Origin: Paraburkholderia solisilvae
GTDB lineage: Bacteria > Pseudomonadota > Gammaproteobacteria > Burkholderiales > Burkholderiaceae
Length of the DNA: 52,363 nt
Direction of reading: 5' to 3'
Assembly: GCF_902859875.1 (NCBI RefSeq)
Contig: NZ_CADIKF010000053.1
Coordinates: 1 to 52,363 of the forward strand
Made by a program: the position numbers and the translations under genes. The notes beneath the pieces are model-generated. The model ran no database searches. It saw nothing but the letters and a program-made list of their open reading frames with translations, and was not told where the DNA came from. Positions 16,518 through 27,684 of this stretch are shown in pieces (position 1 is the stretch's first letter; every line of letters begins with the position of its first letter).

Positions 16518-17120
16518 ATGGCAAGCAAACTCGAGACCCTCAAAGCGAATCTCGAGGCGGCCTTTGGCGGCCGCCTGTCGAGCATCACGGAATCCGTCGG
16601 TGAACTGACGATCGTCGTGAAAGCGAGCGAATACCTCGACGTGGCGAAGCAGTTGCGCGACGACGCATCGCTCAAGTTCGAACAACTGATCGATCTGTGC
16701 GGCGTCGACTACCAGACGTACGGCGACGGCGCATACGAAGGCCCGCGTTTTGCCGCGGTGCTGCATCTGCTGTCGGTGTCGAAGAACTGGCGCGTGCGCC
16801 TGCGCGTGTTCGCGCCGGACGACGACCTGCCGATCGTGCCGTCGGTGGTCGACGTGTGGAATTCCGCGAACTGGTACGAGCGCGAAGCGTTCGACCTGTA
16901 CGGCATCGTCTTCGAAGGCCACCCGGACCTGCGCCGCATCCTGACCGACTACGGTTTCATCGGTCACCCGTTCCGCAAGGATTTCCCGATCTCCGGCCAC
17001 GTCGAAATGCGTTACGACCCGGAAGAGAAGCGCGTCGTCTATCAGCCGGTGACGATCGAGCCGCGCGAAATCACGCCGCGTGTGATCCGCGAGGATCACT
17101 ATGGCGGTCTGAAACATTAA
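16518..17120 (+). CDS. nuoC: NADH-quinone oxidoreductase subunit C
   Basis: This 200-residue subunit of the hydrophilic arm forms part of the connecting module with NuoB and NuoD. The signature ANWYEREAFDLYGIVFEGHPDLRRIL (about residues 116-141) is followed by DYGFIGHPFRKDFPISGHVEMRYD. It is a separate gene here, not fused to nuoD as in E. coli. It lies 21 bases after nuoB and 9 bases before nuoD. Confidence 0.96.
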   Translation: MASKLETLKANLEAAFGGRLSSITESVGELTIVVKASEYLDVAKQLRDDASLKFEQLIDLCGVDYQTYGDGAYEGPRFAAVLHLLSVSKNWRVRLRVFAPDDDLPIVPSVVDVWNSANWYEREAFDLYGIVFEGHPDLRRILTDYGFIGHPFRKDFPISGHVEMRYDPEEKRVVYQPVTIEPREITPRVIREDHYGGLKH

Positions 17121-17129
17121 GAGAGCGCC

Positions 17130-18383
17130 ATGGCAGAGATCAAGAACTACACGCTCAACTTCGGCCCGCAGCACCCGGCAGCGCACGGCGTGCTGCGCCT
17201 CGTGCTCGAACTCGACGGCGAAGTGATCCAGCGCGCCGATCCGCACATCGGCCTGCTGCACCGCGCGACCGAAAAGCTCGCGGAAACCAAGACGTTCATT
17301 CAATCGGTGCCGTATATGGACCGTCTCGACTACGTGTCGATGATGGTGAACGAACACGGTTATGTGCTCGCGATCGAAAAGCTGCTCGGCATCGACGTGC
17401 CGGTTCGCGCGAAGTACATCCGCGTGCTGTTCGACGAAGTTACGCGCGTGCTGAACCACCTGATGTGGATCGGCGCGCACGCGCTCGACGTCGGCGCGAT
17501 GGCGGTGTTTCTGTATGCGTTCCGCGAGCGCGAAGACCTGATGGACGTGTACGAGGCGGTGTCCGGCGCACGGATGCACGCGGCGTACTATCGTCCGGGC
17601 GGCGTCTACCGCGATCTGCCTGACGCAATGCCGCAATACAAGGCGTCGAAAATCCGCAATGCGAAGGCGCTTTCGCGGTTGAACGAGAACCGTCAGGGTT
17701 CGCTGCTCGACTTTATCGAAGACTTCTTCAACCGCTTCCCGAAGTGCGTCGACGAGTACGAAACGCTGCTCACCGACAACCGGATCTGGAAACAGCGTCT
17801 GGTCGGCATCGGCGTCGTGAGCCCGGAGCGGGCGCTGCAACTCGGCATGACCGGCGCGATGCTGCGCGGCTCGGGCGTCGAGTGGGATTTGCGCAAGAAG
17901 CAGCCCTACGAGGTTTACGATCAGCTGGATTTCGACATTCCGGTTGGCGTGAACGGCGACTGTTACGACCGCTATCTCGTGCGCGTCGAAGAAATGCGCC
18001 AGTCGACGCGCATTGTCAAACAATGTATTGACTGGCTTCGCAAGAATCCCGGCCCGGTGATGGTCGACAATCACAAGGTTGCGCCGCCGTCGCGCGTCGG
18101 GATGAAGTCGAACATGGAAGAGCTGATTCACCACTTCAAGCTCTTTACCGAAGGCTTCCATGTGCCTGAGGGCGAGTCGTATGCGGCGGTCGAGCATCCG
18201 AAGGGCGAGTTCGGCATCTATCTGATTTCGGATGGCGCGAACAAGCCGTATCGCCTGAAGATTCGCGCGCCGGGTTACGCGCACCTGTCCGCGCTCGACG
18301 AAATGGCGCGCGGCCACATGATTGCGGACGCCGTGACGATCATCGGCACGCAGGATATCGTGTTCGGCGAAGTGGATCGCTAG
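17130..18383 (+). CDS. nuoD: NADH-quinone oxidoreductase subunit D
   Basis: This 417-residue 49-kDa-type subunit, related to NiFe-hydrogenase large subunits, forms the quinone-binding cavity with NuoB. The N-terminal NFGPQHPAAHGVLRLVLELDGE contains the quinone-site His, followed by GLLHRATEKL and the C-terminal DIVFGEVDR. It is full length with a clean ATG at 17130. A 144-base gap separates it from nuoE. Confidence 0.97.
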   Translation: MAEIKNYTLNFGPQHPAAHGVLRLVLELDGEVIQRADPHIGLLHRATEKLAETKTFIQSVPYMDRLDYVSMMVNEHGYVLAIEKLLGIDVPVRAKYIRVLFDEVTRVLNHLMWIGAHALDVGAMAVFLYAFREREDLMDVYEAVSGARMHAAYYRPGGVYRDLPDAMPQYKASKIRNAKALSRLNENRQGSLLDFIEDFFNRFPKCVDEYETLLTDNRIWKQRLVGIGVVSPERALQLGMTGAMLRGSGVEWDLRKKQPYEVYDQLDFDIPVGVNGDCYDRYLVRVEEMRQSTRIVKQCIDWLRKNPGPVMVDNHKVAPPSRVGMKSNMEELIHHFKLFTEGFHVPEGESYAAVEHPKGEFGIYLISDGANKPYRLKIRAPGYAHLSALDEMARGHMIADAVTIIGTQDIVFGEVDR

Positions 18384-18527
18384 GCATGTTTCATCGAGGC
18401 TTGCACGCGCGAACGCAATACCAGCGCGCGTGAGGCAAGGGGCAAAGCAAGGAACGCCGGGTCTGTCGCAATATGCTGTGAGCGACGGGTTTTCGTTCGG
18501 TAGGAATTGAAAGAGTCGTGTCTGAAA

Positions 18528-19013
18528 ATGATCTCAGCTGAAGGCCTGAAAGAAATCGATCGCGCGCTGACCAAGTATCCCGCCGATCAGAAACAATCCG
18601 CCGTGATGGCGGCGCTGGCCGTTGCGCAAGACGAACATGGCTGGCTGTCGCCCGAACTGATGCAGTACGTCGCGGATTATCTCGCCATGCCGGCCGTCGC
18701 CGTGCAGGAAGTCGCGACGTTCTACACGATGTTCGAGACGTCGCCCGTCGGCAGGCACAAGATCACGCTCTGCACGAACCTGCCGTGCCAGCTCGGTCCG
18801 GATGGCGGCTCGGAGAGCGCCGCGGAATATCTGAAGCAGAAGCTGGGTATCGATTTCGGCGAAACCACCGCGGACGGCAAGTTCACGCTCAAAGAGGGCG
18901 AGTGCATGGGCGCGTGCGGTGACGCTCCGGTGCTGCTCGTGAACAACCACCGTATGTGCAGCTTCATGAGCCGCGAGAAGATCGACCAGTTGCTCGAGGA
19001 ACTTTCGAAATGA
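18528..19013 (+). CDS. nuoE: NADH-quinone oxidoreductase subunit E
   Basis: This 161-residue thioredoxin-like 2Fe-2S protein is part of the NADH-input module with NuoF. Cluster N1a ligands C82 and C87 (CTNLPC) and C126 and C130 (CMGAC) are present. I chose ATG 18528 (MISAEGLKEIDRAL), which matches family starts; an in-frame TTG at 18507 is possible but less likely. The stop overlaps the nuoF ATG by four bases. Confidence 0.95.
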   Translation: MISAEGLKEIDRALTKYPADQKQSAVMAALAVAQDEHGWLSPELMQYVADYLAMPAVAVQEVATFYTMFETSPVGRHKITLCTNLPCQLGPDGGSESAAEYLKQKLGIDFGETTADGKFTLKEGECMGACGDAPVLLVNNHRMCSFMSREKIDQLLEELSK

Positions 19014-20338
19014 CGTCTCTACACGATCGTCACATCAAGCCGCTGATTCTCGCGGGCCTGAACGGCGAGAACTGGCATCTCGAAGATTACGTCGCGCGCG
19101 GTGGCTACAAGCAGCTGCGCCGCATCCTGGAAGAAAAAATCCCGCCGGAGCAGGTGATTGCCGACGTCAAGGCATCGGGTCTGCGCGGCCGCGGCGGTGC
19201 GGGCTTCCCGACCGGGCTCAAGTGGAGCTTCATGCCGCGCCAGTTTCCGGGGCAGAAGTACCTCGTCTGCAATTCGGACGAAGGCGAACCGGGCACGTTC
19301 AAGGACCGCGACATCCTGCGCTGGAATCCGCATGCGTTGATCGAAGGCATGGCGATCGGCGCGTATGCGATGGGCATTACGGTCGGCTACAACTACATTC
19401 ACGGTGAAATCTTCGCCGAGTATCTGCGTTTCGAAGAGGCGCTCGAAGAGGCGCGCCGCGCGGGCCTGCTCGGCGAGAACATCCTCGGCTCGGGCTTCTC
19501 GTTCCAGCTGCATGCGCACCACGGTTACGGCGCGTATATCTGCGGCGAGGAAACGGCGCTGCTCGAGTCGCTCGAAGGCAAGAAGGGTCAGCCGCGCTTC
19601 AAGCCGCCGTTCCCGGCGAGCTTCGGCGTGTATGGCAAGCCGACCACCATCAACAACACCGAAACCTTCGCGGCGGTGCCGTTCCTGCTCGAGGTCGGCC
19701 CGCAGGCGTATCTGGAAATCGGCAAGCCGAACAACGGCGGCACGAAGATTTTCTCGGTGTCGGGCGACGTCGAGCGTCCGGGCAACTACGAAGTGCCGCT
19801 CGGCACGCCGTTCGCGACGCTGATGGAGCTGGCCGGCGGCATGCGCGGCGGCAAGAAAATCAAGGCCGTGATTCCGGGCGGCTCGTCGGCGCCGGTGATC
19901 CCGGGCGACATCATGATGCATACCGACATGGACTACGATTCGATCGCGAAAGCCGGATCGATGCTCGGTTCGGGCGCGGTGATCGTGATGGACGAGACGC
20001 GCTGCATGGTGCGTTCGCTGCTGCGCCTGTCGTACTTCTATTACGAAGAGTCGTGCGGCCAGTGCACGCCGTGCCGCGAAGGCACCGGCTGGCTGTATCG
20101 CGTCGTGCATCGCATCGAGCACGGTCTGGGCCGCAAGGAAGATCTGGATCTGCTGAACTCGGTCGCAGAGAACATCATGGGCCGCACGATCTGCGCGCTC
20201 GGCGATGCGGCCGCGATGCCGGTGCGCGGGATGCTGAAGCACTACTGGGACGAGTTCGAATATCACGTCGCCAACAAGCGCTGCCTCGTCGGCGGCCATG
20301 CCGGGGCGGCGGCGGTATCGGAAACAGTCGCTGCATAA
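19010..20338 (+). CDS. nuoF: NADH-quinone oxidoreductase subunit F (NADH/FMN-binding)
   Basis: This 442-residue flavoprotein oxidises NADH. The FMN/NADH-binding region includes GLRGRGGAGFPTGLKWSFM (about residues 60-78), CNSDEGEPGTFKDRDIL and GYGAYICGEETALLESLEG. The C-terminal cluster N3 motif is ESCGQCTPCREGTGW (near 348), with a further Cys in RTICALGDAA. I chose ATG 19010 (MTSLHDRHIKPL), which overlaps the nuoE stop as ATGA and has GAGGAAC inside nuoE as its Shine-Dalgarno sequence. Confidence 0.97.
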   Translation: MTSLHDRHIKPLILAGLNGENWHLEDYVARGGYKQLRRILEEKIPPEQVIADVKASGLRGRGGAGFPTGLKWSFMPRQFPGQKYLVCNSDEGEPGTFKDRDILRWNPHALIEGMAIGAYAMGITVGYNYIHGEIFAEYLRFEEALEEARRAGLLGENILGSGFSFQLHAHHGYGAYICGEETALLESLEGKKGQPRFKPPFPASFGVYGKPTTINNTETFAAVPFLLEVGPQAYLEIGKPNNGGTKIFSVSGDVERPGNYEVPLGTPFATLMELAGGMRGGKKIKAVIPGGSSAPVIPGDIMMHTDMDYDSIAKAGSMLGSGAVIVMDETRCMVRSLLRLSYFYYEESCGQCTPCREGTGWLYRVVHRIEHGLGRKEDLDLLNSVAENIMGRTICALGDAAAMPVRGMLKHYWDEFEYHVANKRCLVGGHAGAAAVSETVAA

Positions 20339-20446
20339 AAGAAGCAGAAACATCGAGTGCAGTTTCATCGCGCGACGCGCCCACAGCGCGCGCGATGAAC
20401 GGGGCGAACGAATGAGCGGTAATCAGGTTAAGGAAGATTGACCATC

Positions 20447-22792
20447 ATGGTTGAACTCGAAATAGACGGCAAGAAGGTCGAAGTGCCTGAAGGCAGCATG
20501 GTGATCCAGGCTGCGCATAAGGTCGACACATACGTGCCGCATTTCTGCTATCACAAGAAGCTGTCGATTGCGGCCAATTGCCGGATGTGTCTCGTCGACG
20601 TCGAGAAAATGCCGAAGGCGGTGCCCGCCTGCGCGACCCCGGTGTCGCAGGGCATGGTCGTGCATACGAAGTCGGACAAGGCGGTCAAGGCCCAGCAGTC
20701 GGTGATGGAATTCCTGCTGATCAACCACCCGCTCGACTGCCCGATCTGCGATCAGGGCGGCGAATGCCAGTTGCAGGATCTGGCGGTCGGTTACGGCAAA
20801 TCGTCGTCGCGCTATAGCGAAGAAAAGCGGGTCGTGTTCCACAAGAATGTGGGGCCGCTGATCTCGATGGAAGAGATGACGCGCTGCATTCACTGCACGC
20901 GTTGCGTGCGCTTCGGCCAGGAAGTGGCCGGCGTGATGGAACTCGGCATGCTGAACCGCGGCGAGCACTCCGAAATCACGACCTTCGTCGGCAAGACGGT
21001 CGATTCCGAACTGTCGGGCAACATGATCGACCTGTGCCCGGTCGGCGCGCTGACCAGCAAGCCGTTCCGCTACAGCGCGCGGACGTGGGAACTGTCGCGC
21101 CGCAAGTCGGTGAGCCCGCACGATTCGGTCGGCGCGAATCTCGTGGTGCAAGTGAAGAACAACCGCGTGATGCGTGTGCTGCCGTTCGAGAACGAGTCGA
21201 TCAACGAATGCTGGATCTCGGACAAGGACCGCTTCTCGTATGAAGGCCTGAACAGCGAAGAGCGCCTGACGAGGCCGATGCTGAAGCAGGGCGGCCAGTG
21301 GATCGAAACCGACTGGCAAACCGCGCTCGAGTATGTGGTGAAGGGCCTGAACGGCATCAAGGGCGACCATGGCGCGAACGCGATCGCCGCACTCGGTAGC
21401 GCACATAGCACGGTCGAAGAACTGTTCCTGCTGAAGCAGCTCGCGCAAGCGGTCGGTACGCCGAACATCGACTTCCGTTTGCGCCAGGCCGACTTCTCGG
21501 CGCCGGTCAACGGTACGCCGTGGCTCGGCGTGAAGATCGCCGATCTGTCGCTCATCGACGCGGCGTTCGTGGTCGGCGCGTCGTCGCTGCGCCGCGATCA
21601 TCCGCTGCTGGCCGCGCGTCTGCGCCAGGCGTCGAAGGGCGGCGCGAAGCTCACGCTGCTGCAGGCATCGAGCGACAATTCGCTGATCCCGAAAGCGCAA
21701 GTCATCTCCGCGGCGCCGTCCGCGTGGCTCGACGAACTGGCCGGCATCGCGGCCGCCGTGTCGGAAGCGCGCGGCGTCGCGTTGCCGGAAGCGTTCGCCG
21801 GCACGCAGGCATCGGATGCCGCGAAGCGGGTTGCCGCATCGCTTGCAACCGGCGAGAAGCGCATCGTGCTGATCGGCAACGCGGCGGTCCGGCATCCGGA
21901 GTTCGCGCGTATTCACGCAGCGGCGCAATGGATCGCGGACGCGACCGGCGCGACGCTCGGCTTCCTGACCGAAGCGGCGAATACGGTCGGCGCCCACCTC
22001 GTCGGCGCACTGCCCGGCGAGGGCGGCCTGAACGCGCGTGAAGCGTTCGAGCAGCCGCGCAAGGGCTACCTGCTGATGAACATCGAAGCGGAATTCGATA
22101 CCGCGAACCCGGCGCAGGCGCTCGCCGCGCTGAACCAGGCGGACATGGTCGTCGTGATGTCCGCGTTCAAAACCGGCGCGGACTACGCCGACGTGCTGCT
22201 GCCGATCGCGCCGTTCACCGAAACGGCCGGCACGTTCATCAACGCGGAAGGCACGGTGCAGAGCTTTAACGGCGTGGTGCGTCCGCTTGGCGATGCGCGT
22301 CCTGCGTGGAAGGTGTTGCGCGTGCTCGGCAGCTTGCTGGGCGCACCGGGCTTCGCCTACGACACCGCCGAAGAAGTGCGCGCCGCGGCGCTCGGCGATG
22401 CGGACCTGAGCTCGCGCCTGTCGAACAAGACCGGCGTGACGCTTGTGCGCGCGAATGGCGCAAGCGGTGCGAAGGCCGCGAACGGCGCGTTCGAGCGGAT
22501 CGCCGACGTGCCGATCTACCATGCGGACCCGGTGGTGCGCCGGGCCGGCTCGCTGCATCTGACGGCGGCCGCGCGCGCAGCGAACACGATCGGTCTGCCG
22601 GCGGGGCTCTTCGACAAGCTGGGACTCAAGGAAGGCGACGCGGTGCGCGTGCGCCAGGGGGAGCGTTCGGTGCAGGTGCCGGCCGTGCGCGATGCGAATC
22701 TTGCGGAGACGGTGGTCCGCGTGTCGGCGGCCACGCCTGCCGGTGCGGCGCTCGGCAGCCTGTTCGGCGAACTGCTGGTGGAGAAGGCGTAA
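20447..22792 (+). CDS. nuoG: NADH-quinone oxidoreductase subunit G
   Basis: This 781-residue subunit carries several Fe-S clusters. It has an N-terminal 2Fe-2S ferredoxin domain (HFCYHKKLSIAANCRMCLVDV, then CATPV), a His/Cys-ligated 4Fe-4S site (DCPICDQGGECQLQ), a 4Fe-4S domain (CIHCTRCVRF and CPVGALTSKP) and a long molybdopterin-oxidoreductase-like domain without an expected cofactor. The C-terminal third is Ala-rich and less conserved. I chose ATG 20447 (MVELEIDGKKVEVPEG) with AAGGAAG upstream; a TTG at 20438 is in frame. The stop abuts the nuoH ATG with no gap. Confidence 0.96.
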   Translation: MVELEIDGKKVEVPEGSMVIQAAHKVDTYVPHFCYHKKLSIAANCRMCLVDVEKMPKAVPACATPVSQGMVVHTKSDKAVKAQQSVMEFLLINHPLDCPICDQGGECQLQDLAVGYGKSSSRYSEEKRVVFHKNVGPLISMEEMTRCIHCTRCVRFGQEVAGVMELGMLNRGEHSEITTFVGKTVDSELSGNMIDLCPVGALTSKPFRYSARTWELSRRKSVSPHDSVGANLVVQVKNNRVMRVLPFENESINECWISDKDRFSYEGLNSEERLTRPMLKQGGQWIETDWQTALEYVVKGLNGIKGDHGANAIAALGSAHSTVEELFLLKQLAQAVGTPNIDFRLRQADFSAPVNGTPWLGVKIADLSLIDAAFVVGASSLRRDHPLLAARLRQASKGGAKLTLLQASSDNSLIPKAQVISAAPSAWLDELAGIAAAVSEARGVALPEAFAGTQASDAAKRVAASLATGEKRIVLIGNAAVRHPEFARIHAAAQWIADATGATLGFLTEAANTVGAHLVGALPGEGGLNAREAFEQPRKGYLLMNIEAEFDTANPAQALAALNQADMVVVMSAFKTGADYADVLLPIAPFTETAGTFINAEGTVQSFNGVVRPLGDARPAWKVLRVLGSLLGAPGFAYDTAEEVRAAALGDADLSSRLSNKTGVTLVRANGASGAKAANGAFERIADVPIYHADPVVRRAGSLHLTAAARAANTIGLPAGLFDKLGLKEGDAVRVRQGERSVQVPAVRDANLAETVVRVSAATPAGAALGSLFGELLVEKA

Positions 22793-23857
22793 ATGACCTT
22801 GTTCGATACGATCAACGCGGGCGGCAATGAGCTTCTCGGCTTCGCATGGCCGACGGTGTGGGCGCTGGTGCGCATCCTCGTGGTGGCCGTTGCGATCCTG
22901 CTGTGCGTCGCGTACCTGATCCTCTGGGAGCGCAAGCTGATCGGCTGGATGCACGTGCGTCTCGGCCCGAATCGCGTCGGCCCCGGCGGCTCGCTGCAGC
23001 CGATCGCCGACGTGCTCAAGCTGTTGCTGAAGGAAGTGATCCAGCCGACCCAGGCGAGCCGCTGGATTTACCTGGTCGCGCCGGTGATGGTGGTGGTGCC
23101 GGCCTTCGCGGTCTGGGCGGTGATTCCGTTCCAGGCGGGCGCGGTGCTCGGCGACATCAACGCAGGCCTGCTGTACGCAATCGCGATCTCGTCGATCGGC
23201 GTGTACGGCGTGATTCTCGCCGGCTGGGCATCGAACTCGAAGTACGCGTTCCTCGGCGCGATGCGCGCGGCCGCGCAGATGGTGTCGTACGAAATCTCGA
23301 TGGGCTTTGCGCTCGTCGTCGTGCTGATGACGGCCGGCAGCCTGAACCTGTCCGATATCGTCCAGTCGCAGATGCGCGGCATATTCGCGAGCTACGGCAT
23401 CCACTTCCTGTCGTGGAACTGGCTGCCGCTGTTGCCGATGTTCGTTGTCTACTTCGTGTCCGGCATCGCCGAAACGAACCGCCATCCGTTCGACGTGGTG
23501 GAAGGGGAGTCGGAAATCGTCGCGGGCCACATGATCGATTACTCGGGGATGGCGTTCGCGCTGTTCTTCCTCGCCGAGTACATCAACATGATCGTCATCT
23601 CGGCGCTCGCGTCGGTGCTGTTCCTCGGCGGCTGGGACGCGCCGTTCGGTTTCCTCACCTTTATCCCGGGCATCGTCTGGTTCGTCATCAAGGTGTTTCT
23701 CCTGTTGTCGGTATTCATCTGGGTGCGTGCGACGTTTCCGCGCTACCGCTATGACCAGATCATGCGTCTCGGCTGGAAGGTGTTCATTCCAGTGACCGTG
23801 ATATGGCTGGTGGTGGTCGGATTCTGGATCATGTCGCCGTTGAATATCTGGAAATAA
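22793..23857 (+). CDS. nuoH: NADH-quinone oxidoreductase subunit H
   Basis: This 354-residue multi-spanning membrane subunit docks the peripheral arm and forms the entrance of the quinone tunnel. Conserved sequences are LWERKLIGWMHVRLGPNRVGPGG (about residues 43-65), ETNRHPFDVVEGESEIVAG (near 230-248) and the C-terminal RATFPRYRYDQIMRLGWK. It starts directly after the nuoG stop, implying translational coupling. Confidence 0.97.
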   Translation: MTLFDTINAGGNELLGFAWPTVWALVRILVVAVAILLCVAYLILWERKLIGWMHVRLGPNRVGPGGSLQPIADVLKLLLKEVIQPTQASRWIYLVAPVMVVVPAFAVWAVIPFQAGAVLGDINAGLLYAIAISSIGVYGVILAGWASNSKYAFLGAMRAAAQMVSYEISMGFALVVVLMTAGSLNLSDIVQSQMRGIFASYGIHFLSWNWLPLLPMFVVYFVSGIAETNRHPFDVVEGESEIVAGHMIDYSGMAFALFFLAEYINMIVISALASVLFLGGWDAPFGFLTFIPGIVWFVIKVFLLLSVFIWVRATFPRYRYDQIMRLGWKVFIPVTVIWLVVVGFWIMSPLNIWK

Positions 23858-23871
23858 AGGGCGGATGAGCC

Positions 23872-24360
23872 ATGACCGCATTGCAAAACTTCTTCAAGAC
23901 CTTCTTCCTCACCGAACTGCTGAAGGGTCTCGCGCTGACTGGACGCTATACGTTCCAGCGCAAGATCACCGTGCAGTTCCCGGAAGAAAAGACGCCGATT
24001 TCACCGCGCTTTCGCGGTCTGCACGCGCTGCGCCGCTATGAGAATGGCGAAGAGCGCTGCATCGCCTGCAAGCTGTGCGAAGCGGTGTGCCCGGCGCTTG
24101 CCATCACGATCGAGTCGGAAACGCGCGCGGATAATACGCGCCGCACGACGCGCTACGACATCGACCTGACCAAATGCATCTTCTGCGGTTTCTGCGAAGA
24201 GAGCTGCCCCGTCGATTCGATCGTCGAAACGCACATTCTCGAATATCACGGCGAGAAGCGTGGCGATCTGTACTTCACGAAAGACATGCTGCTGGCCGTC
24301 GGCGACCGCTACGAAGCGGAAATCGCGGCGAACAAGGCGGCCGACGCACCGTATCGTTGA
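23872..24360 (+). CDS. nuoI: NADH-quinone oxidoreductase subunit I
   Basis: This 162-residue ferredoxin-like subunit has two 4Fe-4S motifs (clusters N6a and N6b): C63, C66, C69, C73 (CIACKLCEAVCP) and C102, C105, C108, C112 (CIFCGFCEESCP). It passes electrons toward NuoB. It lies 14 bases after nuoH. The following 183-base gap to nuoJ is the longest in the operon. Confidence 0.97.
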   Translation: MTALQNFFKTFFLTELLKGLALTGRYTFQRKITVQFPEEKTPISPRFRGLHALRRYENGEERCIACKLCEAVCPALAITIESETRADNTRRTTRYDIDLTKCIFCGFCEESCPVDSIVETHILEYHGEKRGDLYFTKDMLLAVGDRYEAEIAANKAADAPYR

Positions 24361-24543
24361 TCCACGAAGTTGCTGTGCTTTAGTAAGAAGTCGCATCGGC
24401 CGCCCGGGCAGGGCGGTGCGGTGCGCAGCCCCCCGGCTGCCGTGCCCGCGTGTTTCGCGCGTGATTGCGTTGCGAAAATGCGCGCGCGTGCGGCAAGCCC
24501 CTGGGACCTTGCCTGATGATGGCCTAACGATGAACCGGTAATC
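24361..24543 (+). other. nuoI-nuoJ spacer with two hairpins
   Basis: No gene is seen. Two GC-rich stems lie close together: CCGCCC (24400-24405) with GGGCGG (24411-24416), and GCAGCC (24425-24430) with GGCTGC (24435-24440). Neither has a U-run. They could be processing or stability elements at the boundary between peripheral-arm and membrane-arm genes. Confidence 0.45.
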
Positions 24544-25239
24544 ATGGAATTCACGACCGTACTGTTCTACATCTTCGCGCTGCTCCTGACGGTGTCGGGG
24601 CTGAAGGTGATCACTGCGCGCAACCCCGTGTCGTCCGCGCTCTTCCTCGTGCTCGCGTTCTTCAACGCGGCCGCGATCTGGATGCTGCTGCAGGCCGAGT
24701 TCCTCGCGATCCTGCTGGTGCTCGTGTACGTCGGCGCGGTGATGGTGCTGTTCCTGTTCGTCGTGATGATGCTGGACATCAATCTCGACGTGCTGCGGCG
24801 CGACTTCAAACGCTTCGTGCCGATGGCCACCATCGTGGGCGCGATCATCGTGGTCGAGACCGCGCTGATCCTGTGGCACGGCTACGGCGCGACCGTGCAG
24901 CCGGTGCGCGACACGACCGCGGCCGCGGTTGCCGGCGCAGGCGGCACGGCGGGCTGGTCGAACACGCGCCTGATCGGCAAGGTGATCTACACCGATTACA
25001 TCTTCGCGTTCGAAGTGGCCGGCCTCGTGCTGCTGGTCGCGATCATCGCGGCGATCGCGCTGACCACGCGTCACCAGAAGGACAGCAAACGCCAGCGCAT
25101 CTCCGATCAGGTCGCGGTGCGCAGCAAGGACCGTGTACGTATCGTGAAGATGAAGCCGGAAATCGCGCCCGTCCCGGAAGCGACGGAAACCGCCACCGCG
25201 GCAGCCGCAGCGGGTTCGGCTCCGGCTGGCAAGGCCTGA
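24544..25239 (+). CDS. nuoJ: NADH-quinone oxidoreductase subunit J
   Basis: This 231-residue membrane subunit sits at the junction of the two arms. The conserved transmembrane helix 3 region with VLVYVGAVMVLFLFVVMMLDI is clear (about residues 58-78). The C-terminal 50 residues are a soluble tail ending in an Ala-rich, low-complexity stretch, typical of proteobacterial NuoJ. The ATG at 24544 begins MEFTTVLFYIFALLL. The next gene, nuoK, follows after 20 bases with a strong Shine-Dalgarno sequence. Confidence 0.95.
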   Translation: MEFTTVLFYIFALLLTVSGLKVITARNPVSSALFLVLAFFNAAAIWMLLQAEFLAILLVLVYVGAVMVLFLFVVMMLDINLDVLRRDFKRFVPMATIVGAIIVVETALILWHGYGATVQPVRDTTAAAVAGAGGTAGWSNTRLIGKVIYTDYIFAFEVAGLVLLVAIIAAIALTTRHQKDSKRQRISDQVAVRSKDRVRIVKMKPEIAPVPEATETATAAAAAGSAPAGKA

Positions 25240-25259
25240 GCGGACAGGAGGAGAAAAAC

Positions 25260-25565
25260 ATGTTGACCCTTGCTCATTACCTCGTGCTCGGCGCGATCCT
25301 GTTTGCGATCAGCGTCGTCGGCATTTTCCTGAACCGCCGCAACGTGATCATCATCCTGATGGCGATCGAACTGATGCTGCTGGCGGTGAACACGAATTTC
25401 GTCGCGTTTTCGCACTATCTCGGCGATATACACGGCCAGATTTTCGTGTTTTTCGTGCTGACGGTGGCCGCAGCCGAAGCGGCGATCGGCCTCGCGATTC
25501 TGGTGACCCTGTTCCGTAGCCTCGACACGATCAACGTCGAAGACCTCGATCAGCTCAAAGGTTAA
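25260..25565 (+). CDS. nuoK: NADH-quinone oxidoreductase subunit K
   Basis: This 101-residue subunit has three transmembrane helices and is related to MrpC of antiporters. It begins MLTLAHYLVLGAILFAISVVG. The family glutamates in membrane helices are seen in MAIELMLLAVN and VAAAEAAIGLAI, and both are needed for proton pumping in homologues. The start ATG at 25260 has AGGAGGAG (25247-25254) as a near-perfect Shine-Dalgarno sequence. Confidence 0.96.
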   Translation: MLTLAHYLVLGAILFAISVVGIFLNRRNVIIILMAIELMLLAVNTNFVAFSHYLGDIHGQIFVFFVLTVAAAEAAIGLAILVTLFRSLDTINVEDLDQLKG

Positions 25566-25596
25566 TTTCAGCGAAGTTCACTTCAGGTAAGCAGTC

Positions 25597-27666
<2,070 letters not shown>

Positions 27667-27684
27667 ATAACGCGAGGAGACACC

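Noticed and set aside
20423..23881. A 1152-residue open frame on the minus strand, antisense to nuoG and nuoH.
   Set aside because: Its translation is rich in Arg, His, Asp and Ala without domains. It mirrors the third-position GC bias of the nuo genes and has no Shine-Dalgarno sequence.
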